Of a DNA stretch of 64,000 nt, positions 1-14,700 are shown one piece after another. A program made the position numbers and the translations under genes. The notes under the pieces were generated by a model that worked only from the letters and a program-made list of their open reading frames with translations, had not been told where the DNA came from and ran no database searches. The stretch is from Struthidea cinerea (taxonomy: Eukaryota > Chordata > Aves > Passeriformes > Corcoracidae): the NCBI GenBank assembly GCA_013397865.1, contig VZTI01004400.1, positions 830,134-894,133 of the forward strand. The letters run 5' to 3'. The first letter of the stretch is position 1; each line of letters begins with the position of its first letter.

Positions 1-595
1 GAAGGAATTAACAAAGCAAATAATAAGAGAGGAAAAAAGAATATCCTGCTTCCTCTGAAAACCTTCAGGCTGAAGCCAGAAAGATCTGCACAGGAAAGGT
101 AAATTTCAAGCTCAGTGCAGAGGATAACAATTAGCCCATAATTCTGCAAAAGGCTCCAGTAGAAATTTAAGCTTCAATTATAATTCAGGAAATTAGTCAA
201 GCTTCAAATTTGTATTCTTGTACACTTGGTGAGAAAAAGAGAGTAATCCTTCTTATAAATATTTTAGGGCAATTATTTAGGTTAAGCCTCATTCCTCTTC
301 TTACTAAAGCTAAAAGGAATTTGGCTCCTTGGCTTTAAATCTGAACTTTATCCTAATACGAGTCATATGATATAACATAAATCTTCATACAGAAGCACTA
401 ACACAAGAAATTGCTTTACTTTGTTAGATACATTAACTTCAAGGAAAAAAACCACACCTATAACTAAAAAAGTGTCACATGATATCAAGATGTCACCACA
501 CCTTGAGTTCCTCGAGCACTGTTACGATAACCCCGGAGCATTCTCAAAACCGCGCACCTGCTCTGTGCTGGAAACCTACGCACGTGTGCTAATAC
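1..595 (-). other. Intron (partial), downstream of exon 29
   Basis: Intron sequence after the last exon in the window. The part next to the donor (about 485-595) is CpG-rich and open in the exon's frame. The rest is AT-rich with nothing recognised. Confidence 0.8.
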
Positions 596-814
596 CTTTT
601 CTCCACCCAATCCTTCAATCAGAGCTGTGGCATTGCTCATCTTCCTCCTGCACGCCTCAGCATCATCAAGCAAGGCCTGCTTCTCTTTCACAGCAGCATC
701 ATACATGGCTTGTACTTCATCCAGTTCCATTTGCTTCTCGTCCAGCTGATTTTGTGCACTATTCAGTTCCATTTGGGCAGCTGCAAGTCTTCCTTCTTGT
801 AAAGCTAAATTTGC
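596..814 (-). CDS. DNAH8: Exon 29 of window: stalk coiled-coil helix 2
   Basis: Seventy-three codons in phase 0, ANLALQEGRLAAAQMELNSA, QNQLDEKQMELDEVQAMYDA, AVKEKQALLDDAEACRRKMS and LIEGLGGEK. This is the returning stalk helix. The donor AAG|GTATTA falls after GGEK, where the family would continue with an IRW-like or ERW-like sequence that is not in the window. The frame stays open for 36 more codons into the intron, but that extension has no family resemblance. Confidence 0.95.
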
Positions 815-3800
815 CTACAGATATTTAAAAGTAAAGAGTAGTTAACACCTATTATTTGGCAGAAGAAAATTAGATTCATTTAATGGCACATACTGTACTG
901 TATTGGGTACTTTTAAAAATAATACATGTTTAAGATGACAGAAGGTTTTTTTCTTTTTATTTCTGGAACAGAAGCATAGCATTAAAGTTTTTCAAGGCAA
1001 TCTTAAGATGTTTTAATAATATTTTCAGAATGGTCTATTGATCACACAATGACCAATGATTTTAAACCACAATTCACTTGCAATAGATGTATACTAGACA
1101 TACCAGGCAACCTATACAATGGGTTGTTTAGCCTAGGGAAAAGGAGACTCAGAGGTGACCTTATCACTCTCTACAACTTCCTGAAGGGTGGTTGTAGTCA
1201 GGTTGGTCTGTTTCTCCAGGCAGTAACTGACAGAACAAGAGGAACGCAGTCTTAACCTGCGCCAAGGGAAATATAGGTTGGATATCAGGAAAAAGTTTTC
1301 ACGGAAAGAGTGGTGAAGTACTGGAATTGTCTGCCTGGGGAGGTGGTGGAGTCACCATCCCTGGATGTGTTTAAAAAAAGATTGGATGTGGCACTCGGTG
1401 CCATGGTTTAGTTGAGGTGGTGTTAGGGCATCGGTTGGACTCCATGAACTTAGAGGTCTCTTCCAACCCAGTGATTCCGTGATTCTGGGTTGCCTTATAT
1501 ATATGCCTCCTGTAATATATTCTCAGTGCAAAAGAAAATTAATATTGTCTTCATTAATTATAAAATAATGCAAATTATAACAGAAACTACTCTTCTGGTC
1601 TCTTTTTCCATCAATTACTTCTACAACAAAAATATAACAAATGTATTTTTTGCTCCTCTGGAAAGTAAAACTCTAGAGACTTTTTTCACATCTCTCTATA
1701 AATTTGCATGATGAGTTACCAGTCATTTAAACGTGGCCTCTTAACTTTTATATTCCTAACAGGGTTGAAAAAAATATTCTGTGAATTCAGAACGTATTTC
1801 CATATACATTTGCAAAGGATTAGAGCCTGACAAAGTTCTTATGAAATTCACACTTACAGATAAAGGTTGCTTCCATTTACTCTGAATATTTAAAAAAGCT
1901 GTTTAAATATCATGTATCTTAGTTCTGTTTTTTCCTTCTATAAGAGTTATGAAGATGGAAACCAAGAATCTGTAAAACCTGTTTTATTATGAATATGAAA
2001 CTTGACACTCGCATTACATCACACCAGAAGAGTAGCAGTAGAAGGTATCTCTTTTAAAGGATAACACTTTAGTTAACAGTATAACCATGGGTTGGGGTCT
2101 GGTGTATTTCAAAAGAGAGGTCTGTGAGCAGGGAGTTAGAGAAGCATACATGTACTAACCAGCGAAGTAGGTTACTAATATCCATGTACATGCATGTTGT
2201 ATACATGTGTATTGGACACAGGTGAATCATGTGTTCTGTGTCCATGTATATTAGCAAGCTAGGTTTATGTAGACAGTATATGCTAGAGAATAGCACTGCC
2301 AGTAAAATTTCATTTACTGTAGCCGCCTGGTCTGTTGACAGATCCTAGGGATAAAAAAATATTTCAGAATCCAGATGAACCAGTAAAATGGCTGCTCATA
2401 AAATTTCCATCGTAAGGATGCTGAAATATTTTTACCTCACTGTTGATCAAAAAACACATTAAAAAGCATCACCTGGAAATAAACACTGCTCAATCAATGA
2501 ATCCTGATTAAACCCAGATAAGCAGATTTCAGAATAACTGCTGTTATGTTTTAATGAATCTTGGACCATTGGGCACAGTTGCAACAGCAAAGGAGTTTTG
2601 AGGAGGTGATGTAGTGTTACTGTGCCCTGCACCAGGGGAAAGGTGGGGAGGGTGAGATACGAGAGAGTGAGAGGGAGAGAAAGTGTGTGCAGGGTTCCTT
2701 CTGCATCTCAATAAGAAAAGTCTGACAACAAATGGCTTAATAAGACAATTGCCTTAAAAAGATTCATAAGAAGAAGACAAACAGTGAGTAAACTTTACAT
2801 CCCTTCAAATACTGGACACTCCACATACACACAGCATCAGACAGAGCCTGGATAGTTTTTCCCAGGGTATCCTGTGCAGAGCAGATCCTGTCCATGAAGA
2901 GAAAACTTCCTCTTTTGGTCATTCAAACTATTTTAAACTCCTCTTATTATTCTGTCATATTAAAGCAGCTACCTCATTTAGCCATCTCTTGTCAGGCCTT
3001 TCTTGCTGAGATCAAAAAAGAGCCCTGCACCAGCCCTCTTCTACCTCCCCCAGCCACCCTCCCCACTGCAGACCATCCTCGTATCCTTAAATTCCCTAAG
3101 GGCTAAAAATGGGAGTCAGACAATACTATGACATATTGCTTCAGCCCCAGCTGACAGATGCTGAGGTTACACAGGAAACAAGATCCTTGGAACAGCTGGA
3201 ACAATGGAGAACTTATACTTGGCTGTGTGGATTCATAAAACACCTTGACATTCACCACAGCAGGATGTGAACTTCAATGGAAGAGGATGGGCATGTGAAT
3301 TCCCACTACATATGAGCAATGATGCCTTGTAAATATGAAAAGTAGGTCTTTGTGCAGCAATAAACTACTCAGAAAAGTGCAAAAGATTGATAAAACAGAC
3401 TTCCCCATTCTTAAAAACTCTTAAAAGGCTATCAGCTTTGAAGGTGTAGGTACAACGAAAAAATAGTCCAGATGAGTAAAAAAAAAAGTATTTTGTATTC
3501 TAACATGAAAAAATATCCCTAGAATTATGTACACAAGACTTCACAGATTTTCTGGAAGATGACCCATAATAAGAAATTATTTTACAGACAATTTAACCAA
3601 AGTTCTCAGCCAATTTTAGAGTAACCATAACAAAGTATAAGACATTATAATATTAGTTTGATTTATAGGCTACTTGATCACATGTGATGAACAATGGTTG
3701 CTTACATGAGAATGACAGCTAACATGCCAGGATGACCAACCTATGTGATTCCCAAAGGCAAAAAGACTACTTGTTGCAGATTACCCTTTGAAATCATCAC

Positions 3801-5668
3801 TATTTGCTTTCTCCCTGTTTGTTTTTTTTTTTCCAAACTCGACTTTTCAAAATTACATGGGTACAAACATGGCTTTTGTATTGACATCACTGGCAGGTTG
3901 GCTGGCAGCCTTCTGTATAGAGCTCTGCCATGAGAGCAGGAGGCAAGTTCTGCTGCCAAAGAGAATCTTCTGCACAAGAAGACTATTACAGCTGCAATCA
4001 GCTCCATACAAACACTTCCAGCCAATAACAGGCAGGAAGGAAACAGTGAAAGACTTTCCCAACCACTAAGAACCACTGCGGCCTTTCTAATTTTAGTGGC
4101 ATTGCTCTGTGAACAAGCCTTACACCCTTAATTTCATCCCTCTGAATCACGCAGCAAAGCAAGGATACACAATTTGTTCCAGTTGGATGCAGTGTGAAAG
4201 CCTGAATAAATGGATTTTACGCAGATGAATCACGAGGATTTAAGACATGAGGTCCACACTCTGATCTACGCTCCTGGAGAAGTGGTGCTATGCTGGAACA
4301 TGCCTGGACTCGTGTGAGAACAGCAGCTTCAGCCTTTCCTTGCCTTTGGCATTGTGGGGAACCAGACAGACAATCCTCTCAACACCTGCTCCAGCCAGTG
4401 CTGCTACCTGCTCTCCGTATCCGTCTGCATGGGGCAGGTCCCACGACAGCACCTGTGCCCACAAGGGCCACAGCCTAAAGAGTTAAGCAGCTGTTTTGCC
4501 TTCTTCCAAGCTGCCCTCAGAGAGGACTTCACAGCAGGTGGTGAAATGATCCTGCCCCTTTTAAGAGTTTTTCATTCCACACAAAACCAGAACAAACAAA
4601 CACATAATTACAGTCACAGCTATATTCTTAAATGAAACATGCCCAGGACCTTTCTCTGGCACTGAGGTTAGCCAGCATAAAACAGCTCACATTAAACTCT
4701 CTCAGCCTCTAAAACAGTACGACCGTATGCTGACAGCCTTGTGGGAATGGCTCTTGGACCAGGCTAGCTCCTGAAAGGTGCCCAGAGACTACTGAAAAAT
4801 GCTGCTTAGCCAAGACAAAATCCACACTAGGGATCATTCTAATAATTTAACAGTGCAAATGATCACTTTCCAGTGCCTAGAAAAATTCACTAGTACTATT
4901 TAATTTACTAGTATTTACATAGACATTAAGTTTCTTGCTGATTCATTGCAAACTCAATTTTGCAAAGTATCAAGTATATCTGACCCTGATCCAAGGAAGC
5001 TGTTCAATAAAAATGACTTCTCCAACAAAAAGAAGCCACTTTTAATTAAGCACCACTTAATGCTATACCTGCTCTTGAATGGAATGCCCAGATCAACCCC
5101 AAATCACTCTGAAGACCAACTGCTGCTCAGTAAATTCAGGAAATGTTACTAGGAGAATCCCATTAAAAAAAAAAAAAACCAGCATCCAAAACTTCAGAGT
5201 TCACAAAAGTTAAGGATGATTTGGAGCTTTCCTAGCACTTCTCTTGTTAAGGAATTTCAGCTTTCCAAGTCCACTGTTCTTATAGTCCATTGAGCACTCA
5301 CTGCTGCTGGACTAGGCCAGAAGGCTTCTTGCACTTCTTGCACTCTGTCACTTTGCTCCTGACCTTCTGGGGATGTCCTGAGTACTCATCTTCGCCTTTT
5401 GCTTCAGTCCTGTTCTGGGCGCATGGCATCTGACTGAAAACTCCTCATGGAAATGCAATTTCAAAACTGCCCCTGTCCCAGATTAGGGCAGATTTTTCCT
5501 CTAGGCACTCCATCAGTTTTGGATCAGTTTTCTCAGAGACTCAATATCATTATATGCTTGTATCCACCATTATTTAGGGAAAGATTGTAAAAAAGGCAAA
5601 GACATACAGAGGTTTTGCAGACATTCCCAAAACAATGTTTTTACCTCACCAACGCAAATTAAAAAAAG

Positions 5669-5704
<36 letters not shown>

Positions 5705-8700
5705 GCACATATGCATACATATATACATACGCACACGTGCAAACAGATCCCCGCAGAGTGACACTAATAAAATCTTGGCCTCACTTTCTGTGCTATCAGT
5801 GACCATTCTTGGGGATTAAAATAACTTTTGAAAGGCACAGAAATCATATCTCTTATCTGCTGTTCACAGTCTGTACTAGCTAGTGAAAGACTTTCCATAT
5901 TTTCTGTTCAGTTACATGTCCTGACCTCACTCTGTTTTGTCAGGTGATCTAATCCTCCCCCTCACACCCCAGAGTACATGCTTTCCTTCCACAGTTATTG
6001 TGGGCCTTGAATTCAGACTTGCATGCTTGTTTTCCTGTCCGGTGGGCATCACCTTGACAAGGACATGCTTATTTAAATGGACAACTATAAACTTCAGCAC
6101 TCCTTGACTATTACCTCTTCTTCAGGTGCAAGATTTCCTTTCATTGCCTGCTGTGGTTTTTAGTTCAGCATGGAGACGAAAGTAGAAAAGGCAATGAAGT
6201 CTCATACTTAAAACTGAGTTTGACAGGGAGAATCTTCAATATCAAATAGAATTTATAAACTGTAGACAAACTTCCCTTGACCACCATAACAGCCTAAGGA
6301 GAACTTAATTAAAGTCACTGGAGACATCCCTAAGGGAAATTATACTCCTATACACAGGATTTTAATTGGAGGCTAACAGTATCACAGCAAAAGTCAGGGC
6401 TTCTCCATTCTGCTCTTCTATTCTTCAACTAACAGATAAGGAGCAGATGGTGTTTCAAAACTCTCAGGTTAATGCAGCAGGCTGGTTTACTAGGTAGCAA
6501 TCTGGGGAGAAACAGCTCATCCTCGCGCTGAAGGTCTACAGGAAAGTCTAACTAATGACCCTTGGGCTGCAGGCCACATATATAAAGAATGCCGGTACCC
6601 ATTCCTAGGAATTAGGTAACTTTTGCACACTATATTTACTATAATATAAGTCACTATTAATTAGTTTTCACAGGTTGCCATATTTAAGATAAATGAGGCA
6701 ATGAGTCTCACTTAAGATGCAATTTAAAAATATATGGAATCCATTTTGCAGGTGTTTAAGGGGATTTATATCCTAGAACAGCAGTTAGGATAAAGCAGCT
6801 TGATTAATTCATCCAGTAAACCTGCTTTTAGCACTGGATGAATTAGCCTGGGCTAGTACCTTATGCAGTCTAATTGTACATTTATTTTCAATTATTTTCT
6901 TAGCATCACTCCACTGCTTCCTGCAATATCTCTTGCATACTTTAAACACTTCCTCCCTCCCTCTGTCATCTTCTGTTTCTAAAATCTTTGTGTCTGTTTC
7001 TATACCTGACAATAGGCACCACTTTGCCAAGAAATGTATGTTTCATTTTTTATCAGCTACAGTGTGACAAGAATGCAAGTACTTGAACACAAAGCTAAAC
7101 TTATATGTAATCCTAAATCATATATAGTCAAATAAGAACTACAAGAGCACGTTTTCAACTTTCAGGGTTACATTTGCATATAAAGCCACTATTTCCCCCA
7201 GGTCTTGCTCCCTTTTGTAGCTCTCAATTGCAACATTTCAAATTCTGTTTTCATTAGTGAACATCCCATTATTTGAAAAGGGAATGGCTACTTATATATC
7301 ACAAAAATATAGCATTCTCTTGAGTTATTTGAATAAAAAAGTATGCTTTTAACATATTTGAATCAGACCTGTCTAGGTATACTAAAAGATTATGCCAAGA
7401 GTTTTGACTATACCATTGATACAGTGGCTTATTCAATAAGAAACCAAACATGAATGCAGTGGAAGCATAATGGATTGGATGTATTTCTTCAGAAAAGAGC
7501 CATAAAAATCACTGTAGGAGCAATGACTATAAATCATTATATAAATATGCAAAGTCCCTTTTTTTCAATATGCTCATAAATGAAACATTTCCAAGACAAT
7601 AAAGCTATCTGTAGGAATGAACACAACAGTGGCTGATCCCTTTCTACTTCAGTTCAATGTTACAACAGAATTCAATACCTGGCAACTACACTCTCTGTTA
7701 TACATGTACACTTGCATTTAGCAGTTTGAAATGCCAAAATTTTTTTAGGGACATGAATTCCAGCTAAATTCCTTGAAGAATAATTCTGTGCCAAGAATGG
7801 TCTCTCCTCTTCTTTCGCATATTCTATCATAACTACAATGAGTAGGTTCCTTCCCAGGCCAGTAGGACTGAGGAGTTTTCTTGAAGCCATCGTGCCTGGC
7901 ACCCACTCTGAGGGCAGAGAAGGTGTCATTATCTCCCACGTACAGCTAGACAGGCCCTACAAAGAACCCACTGAACACTGACGGTGTTCACACAAGTAAC
8001 AACTGTACCACAGGGCAGCTGTGTGTAAGGGGGAAAAAATTGCCAGGACATATTTAACCTCTGTGTGCTTGGCTTCACAACACGGTGTGAAGAAACAAGA
8101 ATCTCTTTTTTTAGCCAAAATAGCTCGACTTTTTTTCCCACTTGGCTATATTTATCCCTCAAAAAAATAAAATGATCAATACAAAATACCTTAAGAGGAA
8201 GAACTTCTTTATTAATACCATAGAAGTAAGCCATTGCTTGTGTCCATGAGCAAAGACCTGCTACATTTCCACACACTTTTTTAGCAGTCTCAAGATTATA
8301 ATCCTCCATATCCAGATATGGCTCCAAAAGCTCCACAGTTTCTTCTGTAATGGAGTCCTAGTCAATGGAAAGGAAATATTATTTTTTAAATTTTAGAATA
8401 AGGTTTGCTTCACAGAAACATTTTTATTTTTAAAATCATGGGGCTATCACTTCTTACAGAATAAATTAATGAAGCAACACTGTTGCCTTTCACTCTTATA
8501 AAGGACAGATTAGTAGTTTTTGTGAACTCGTGAAAATAACTCCTACTTCCATTGCAACAGAGTGGCATTTAATATCCCTATTTGACACATAAGATTTACA
8601 GACATTACTAGTGCTCATAGCTCCACGACAATTTAAGCTGTTCCAAGCTATTGCTGCTACCACAGTGCACCTTCTTCCCTTTCCCCCTCAACCAGATGTC

Positions 8701-11700
8701 CTTGCCCCATCTTTAATACCCTCACCAATGCTCAGTGAACTAGTTTGGAAACTGTTACGACAGAAACATAAGTCAGCAAACTACTGATTAATTTTCTTCC
8801 AGTCTAGTTCCATAAACAAGCTCACCATGGCATCAGACAGGCACTGGTGTGAACACATCTAAAGGAACCAAACAGGCAGCTTTAGGAAGGAAAATGATGA
8901 AACTGCAAGGCACTGTCTTCACTTCACTGAAGCTAACCCTTTTCCTTAACCATAAAAGGGATTTCTTTCAGCTGTTATTCTAATCTCAGTTTTTTTCTCC
9001 CTTTCACAATCTGTTGAGAACATGAAAAGCCAGATCTTTGATGATGGTGGTTAATCTATAATTATGTAAGTGTCAGAAGAAAATGGAATTCATCTCCTTG
9101 AGCAATGTAGAGAGTAGAAGAGCTTATACAGGCTAAAAATGACTGCTTAACAATAGACATGTAAAGAATCTTCCCCTTTTTTGGCAATGTATTAATGCCT
9201 TTCTTTTAATGCATCTAAAAATCATCCACCATTCATACTGTCAAGCAATTTACCCTTTTCTTGTTTTTCTGCATAGCAGAAAGGACTGCCTTGCACTTGT
9301 TCTGATCCCTAGCTACTCTAATAAAAAAGACATTCACTATATTATTCCCAAGATCAGCCATGGTGGTGTTTTCACTATGATCATTTGCTAAAATGTAAAA
9401 TAGTGCTGGACAAACATTTTGACATTTTTGTTCTCCTACTCAAAATTATGAACTAACAAGCCGGCAAAGGTGAAGCAAGAATCAATCAGCAGTGGCCTAA
9501 ATCTCTGTTCAAAAGCTTAGAAAATGTCAGGCTTTTCCTTTTAAGTAATTAATTTTGAATTCAATTAACTACTTCATCCACTAATTTTCATTGCCTAAAA
9601 AATACCAGGAAAGAACACAAAAAAAAAAAATCTCAGAAACAAGTAAGCAGTATAGTCTGATCAGAACTCCAGACACAATGAGCTTTCTTGCCATATATAC
9701 TCAGACATGAGAAATGGGGCAGGAGGACAGCATGTGAAGTACCTCATCAGGGATTGAAGTAGTCCAATACCCTACCCCACATTCATCAGTATCACTTTCT
9801 GCAAGAACTCAGTCCCACAGAAGTTGTTCTGACTTCTCTGAGTTAAATGCGTTGCCAACTACCAGCAGCAGTATGTGCACTATTAGTAAGTGCCAAACCT
9901 GGAAGCCTCATTAGACAGAAGCTTGAGTAACGAGTACATAATTAGTCCTTGCTATCTTAAAACTCATTTCCTCTTTCCGTTTAGGCAAGATAGCACTTGG
10001 AAAAGTGACCAGACTGACAGCCCCAGGAAGAAACTGTCTACAGAAGCAGTGCAAGTTTCCACAATATGGCTCTCTGGGAGAAATGGCTCCTGGGGATAGT
10101 GAGAATGATCTCCACAACAAAAACACTCCAGCAGCTTAGAAAAGGCATCAGCAAAATGCACAGCTCAGTAGATTAAAACACCAGTGTACAAACAAGAGAG
10201 TATGTTCTGCAACATTGCAGAAAAGCCAGGTTTTGCTGAAATCTGCTTGGTCTTCTGGATTATGATGTTGGGCTATGATTCTGCCATTTCATATTCTAAC
10301 GTAGGTATTTTTCTGGTCCAGCTACCTGTGACGTCTTTCTTCTCTTCCCTATAGAGAATATTCCTTTTCCTCACAGTTCAGTGAACCTTGCTGCAAAAGT
10401 TTCTGTCCTGACAGAAATAAAAACCTGTTTGCTTTTATTTTTCTTACAATTGATAATGAGATTATTCTTCATTTCACTACTTTTCTAGTGAAAGAACCTC
10501 AAGAGTTCCCAAATGATCTAATTTCTTTTCCTGATGATTTTTTCTTATTTCCTGCTAGCTCCCTAGCAAATTGGAGACAGAATTGTCAAGTGCCTTATAG
10601 GCAAACAGGCCTGGTAGCACTGGAGAAGGTGAGCCATTTGAAAAACCAAGAGTGGGCCCTTCTAAGGCAAGTTCCTACTTAGAAGCAGGAACTGCCTGAA
10701 TAAGATAATGCTAAGCTTCTCAAGATTTGGTCTAATGCTTGGGATGCTTCTGTCTGCTAGAAGCCACTGCGTGGCCCAGGAGAAAAATTACTGAGAAAAT
10801 GAGCCATGAAAATGAAGAAGAATAAAGTCACAAAGTATCTACAACTATAGATAGACAAAAGTGTTTCAAACTGCCTTTTGATGGTAGAAGACACTTTCAT
10901 GTGAACTCTGAAGATGGTTATTGAAGCAGTAGTGCCCCTATTAATTACTTACCTTCTGGAAAGTAAGCAACATGCTAAGAAATCCTGAATTGTTCATTAG
11001 CTTCTGAGCCTCAGTCCACGATGGCTTGACACCTAGGCGTTCCTGATCTACTGTCACTGAGTCTATTTTCCTTTGGAATAAAAGTAGCACGCAGTCCATG
11101 ATCCGCATTATCAGGTGAGGAGGTCTACCCAGTTTGCGAACAGTTGCAATGTCAGAAGGTTTTATTGTCTGAAAAATTATAAAAGAAAATAGTACATTTA
11201 TTTAAGCAGTCAGCTGATTGCAAAGAATGATGCTCTTTTGGGAGGACTGTGAATGTAATGCAATGGCTGCAGGTTTCCAGGTCGCTCAGAAGCACTACTG
11301 CAGAAAGTCCCTAAAGGTAGTACCACCCTGTGACTGCTTTATTACCTGACAGTAGAGTACTGCCCATCTTACCTCTTCCCCTCTTCAGTTCTCAGGGTTT
11401 TTTCCACAAGGATTTACAGGTCAGCGCCAGTTCATTCAATCTTTTTTTCCCCCAAAGTTAGAAGCACAAGCCATATTATTGCACATAACAACCATTAACT
11501 ACATGCATGTTCAGAATATATTTGCTTCTGACCTGCAGGGCTGCCTTCGCTTCTTCCAGTGCAGGTCTTGCAGCTTCAAGCTTCTCTTCCGCTGCTGCTT
11601 TATCAATGGCAATGTCATCCACAATAGCCTGAGCCTTGTCTTTTACCTTTTGCACCTGCATTTTCACTTTTTCTGCGGCGTGGGCTTTCATAGTTACTTC

Positions 11701-14700
11701 CAATAAAACTTCATCAGCTTTTTTTGAAGCTATAGCCAAATCTTTCTCCTTCATTACCAACTCTTTGGAGAGCTGGCTTACAGAATCCTCAGCTTCCATC
11801 AGTTTTGCAAGACCTGTGGTGGACAAATTCCATTTTAGCAACAGGAAGACCTATGGAGAGAGTAACCTCACCAAAGCAATGTGGATATTTAAAATAAGTT
11901 GCTCAGATTCATATTTAGGAACACCAGTGAGTGATCCCATTGGTTGAACACCAAAATTAACCAGGGGAATTTTTATTTTTTAATGTGCAAAAGCCTTCAG
12001 AATCTGTCACTTGATCACTTGTTTATACTCTTATATATGAGAAGGAGACTAAATATTAAACACACATGATGAAAAACATTAGCATGGTGAATGACACTTA
12101 AGAAATGTGTGTGAAATTTCTGAAATCTGTGAGAACATAAAAAGTACTAGGCTGTACTCTGCACAAAACAAAGAGGAGGAACCTGGCAATGACAGTGAAG
12201 ACACAAGGAGAGTAGGCTGAGCTTCTAAATTCAACATTACATGAACGTCCAGATGAGATGGGGTAAAAAAAATCTACATTCTTGAGCAATACAATGCTCC
12301 AATAATTTGAAAAAATTATGAGAAAATCTCTTAAGTATAAACATCCTCATATATAAATCTATGCATCTAAATGTAAATGCATCAGATATATATCTTTCTA
12401 ACTCAAAAAAACCCACGTTTGTTTTTCCAGCCAGCCAGCCACCCTTTACCTTTGGACATATGTGTACATAGGTCATGTCTGCAATTGTCAATGGTGGGAG
12501 AAGAAACAGTTTAAGTTCACATTCACCTCCAAACAGCATTCAGTTTAGGAAACTGTTTAATTGTTTACCATGTCTGACAATGTGCACAGCTATATTTCTG
12601 AAATTTTACCTTTGGCATATACCTGTTCCTTTAAAAAATTCTTCAGAGGGACTGAATATGAACATTTACTTACCTTTTCTCAGATTTACTCTTGGCATGC
12701 TTACATGTGAAAACTAGGACCTCAGTAGGTCCTTGGCATACATACATGTCAAAGCAGAAGTTTCAGGTATTTTAACTGCTAACTAATACTATTTTCAAAA
12801 CTCCTTTCTAATCTGCACATTCATAAAGTTCATTGAAACAAAACCTCTGCATATTTTGTAATTACACACAATACAGCTGAAAATATATGAGTCAAATGAA
12901 CGTGAGCTCACAATTTAAATCCATGCTTTTACATCCTTTTATTCAGATTCTTCTCACCCTTTTAAAAACAAAGAAAGAAACAAAAACCAAAAAGCTGTTA
13001 CAGTACCTGTTCTCATGCGTTCAGACAAACTTCCAAGACTGGCAAACTTCTCTTTGTAAATAGTTTTGTAGCCTCCAATGAAGGACAGGTAAGATTTTGG
13101 TGTCACAAATGTTCGTCTCCTATATCGTTCAAAGTATTCAACACATTTTTCAGCTACAATATCATGAATCATTCCCATGGTGTTAACAACACTGTGTTTC
13201 ACTTCATCTGTACACTCAATATGGTAGGAAGCTAAAAAATGCTGTGCAACTGCTACAAGAGCATCTTTAGGCCAACACTGGAACCAGTCCATGGTACAGC
13301 CTGAAATCAGACCTGGAAATTTGAGTGCACGAGTTCTGAATTTTTCCCCAACAGGAGAAAAACAAAGAACCACATGTAGGTTATTCCGAACTCGAGCAAG
13401 AAAGTAATTATAAAGATTTTCACCAGTGGGAGTAAGCCTTGGGTACTCCTTCTTCATTGCTGGAATCAGGTCTTGTGTGATTTCACCTATTTCATCTCGT
13501 GCAAAAAGATTTGAGACTTCACCTGAAGTCAAAACATTGTTCATGTACTCAAGAAAAGATTCGTCTCTGACTTCATTGTCCGTGAATATAAAAACAACAC
13601 CCTTTCCTTTTTGCCCGGCAGTGCGGTACAACGTTTTCAGATCATCCAAGAGGTTGTTGCTGGAATATGTTCTGGAATAGAGAAGGGTTAAAGAAAGAGA
13701 GAAAAAAAATTACAGACTATCTTAGGAGATATGTATCATCTGGATCAGCTTCCTTAAGGCAAGAAAAAAGATCTAGATAAGAACTTAATACCATAGCCCC
13801 TGGTTACACTTTTTAGGGTTTTTCCTTAAACATTTTCCCAAAGTGAATGATCAGTAACATAAATCATGTTAAATGAGGTGAAGACAAAAAAAAAAATGCT
13901 CTGGAAAAAAGTATGGTGAGACCAATACTATATCTAAGGCAATTATGATACTGTTTTGTATCCCCATGGTTTACAGACATAAATTCTTTACTAGAAATGT
14001 AGGTTAATACAGCTGGATTAAGTTGTCAAGTAGGTTCTGATACCTGTAACCATTACATAAATATAGCTGGATTATATTCTGAAGATATTGAGAGCAGGTT
14101 AAAGGAAATCATTAAGAGACAAGAGAGAATGAAACTGAGGGGCTTATTGTGTTATATGGTTTAACTAAAATCAAGCCCCAGAAATGATGTTTGAACATTA
14201 TCACTTGGGCCGATTCTGCAGCTCTTCTGCACATGGAGACCATGACTGTTTCTGTTGTTACGTGTCTTGTAGCTGGTGCACACAAGTAAGATTCAGATGA
14301 AGTCCACACAAATTCAACTACAGATTTCAGATTGTGCAATGTAAAATAATGTAAACTAGGGTTAATAAAATGGCAGATTTTGTCCGTAGCCAATTAAAGC
14401 TGAAATTAAGAATCTCTTTTCTTTGTAACCAGTCTCTTATTTCCACGAATCTCTTCAAAGTCATAAGTCATTTGTGCAGTACACACACAACCCATTCTAC
14501 ACATATTAAATATGCCACACAGAAAGTGTCCCAGTTCTCTTCCACCTCCATCTTATTTCTGCTCTGTAAAAACCCATAGAGCAAGCACTGCAGAGCTTGT
14601 AAAACAATCCAGCTCTTCAGTTTGCATGTGTCAGCTACAGTTATTACAGTGATTTGTGGCATTCTGATAGGAATATAAGAAATTCTTTACTGTCAGAATA

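Larger units (their letters stand above)
815..8189 (-). other. Intron between exons 28 and 29 (7.4 kb)
   Basis: This longest intron holds a CR1 3' end (1110-1486) and a compound AT/AC microsatellite (5669-5736). Two mildly GC-richer stretches (about 4,290-4,560 and 5,240-5,540) are not recognised. Nothing else could be supported. Confidence 0.85.

Noticed and set aside
1049..1255. 68-codon plus-strand open frame as a small gene
   Set aside because: It is the C-terminal end of a truncated CR1 reverse-transcriptase frame.
3741..4076. Overlapping open frames of about 60-110 codons on both strands
   Set aside because: They have no homology that I can see, shadow one another on opposite strands, and lie deep in an intron.
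7672..7939. Overlapping 85- and 64-codon minus-strand open frames just beyond exon 28
   Set aside because: Exon 28 ends at 8190 with a good donor, the peptides match nothing, and the intron continues through them.
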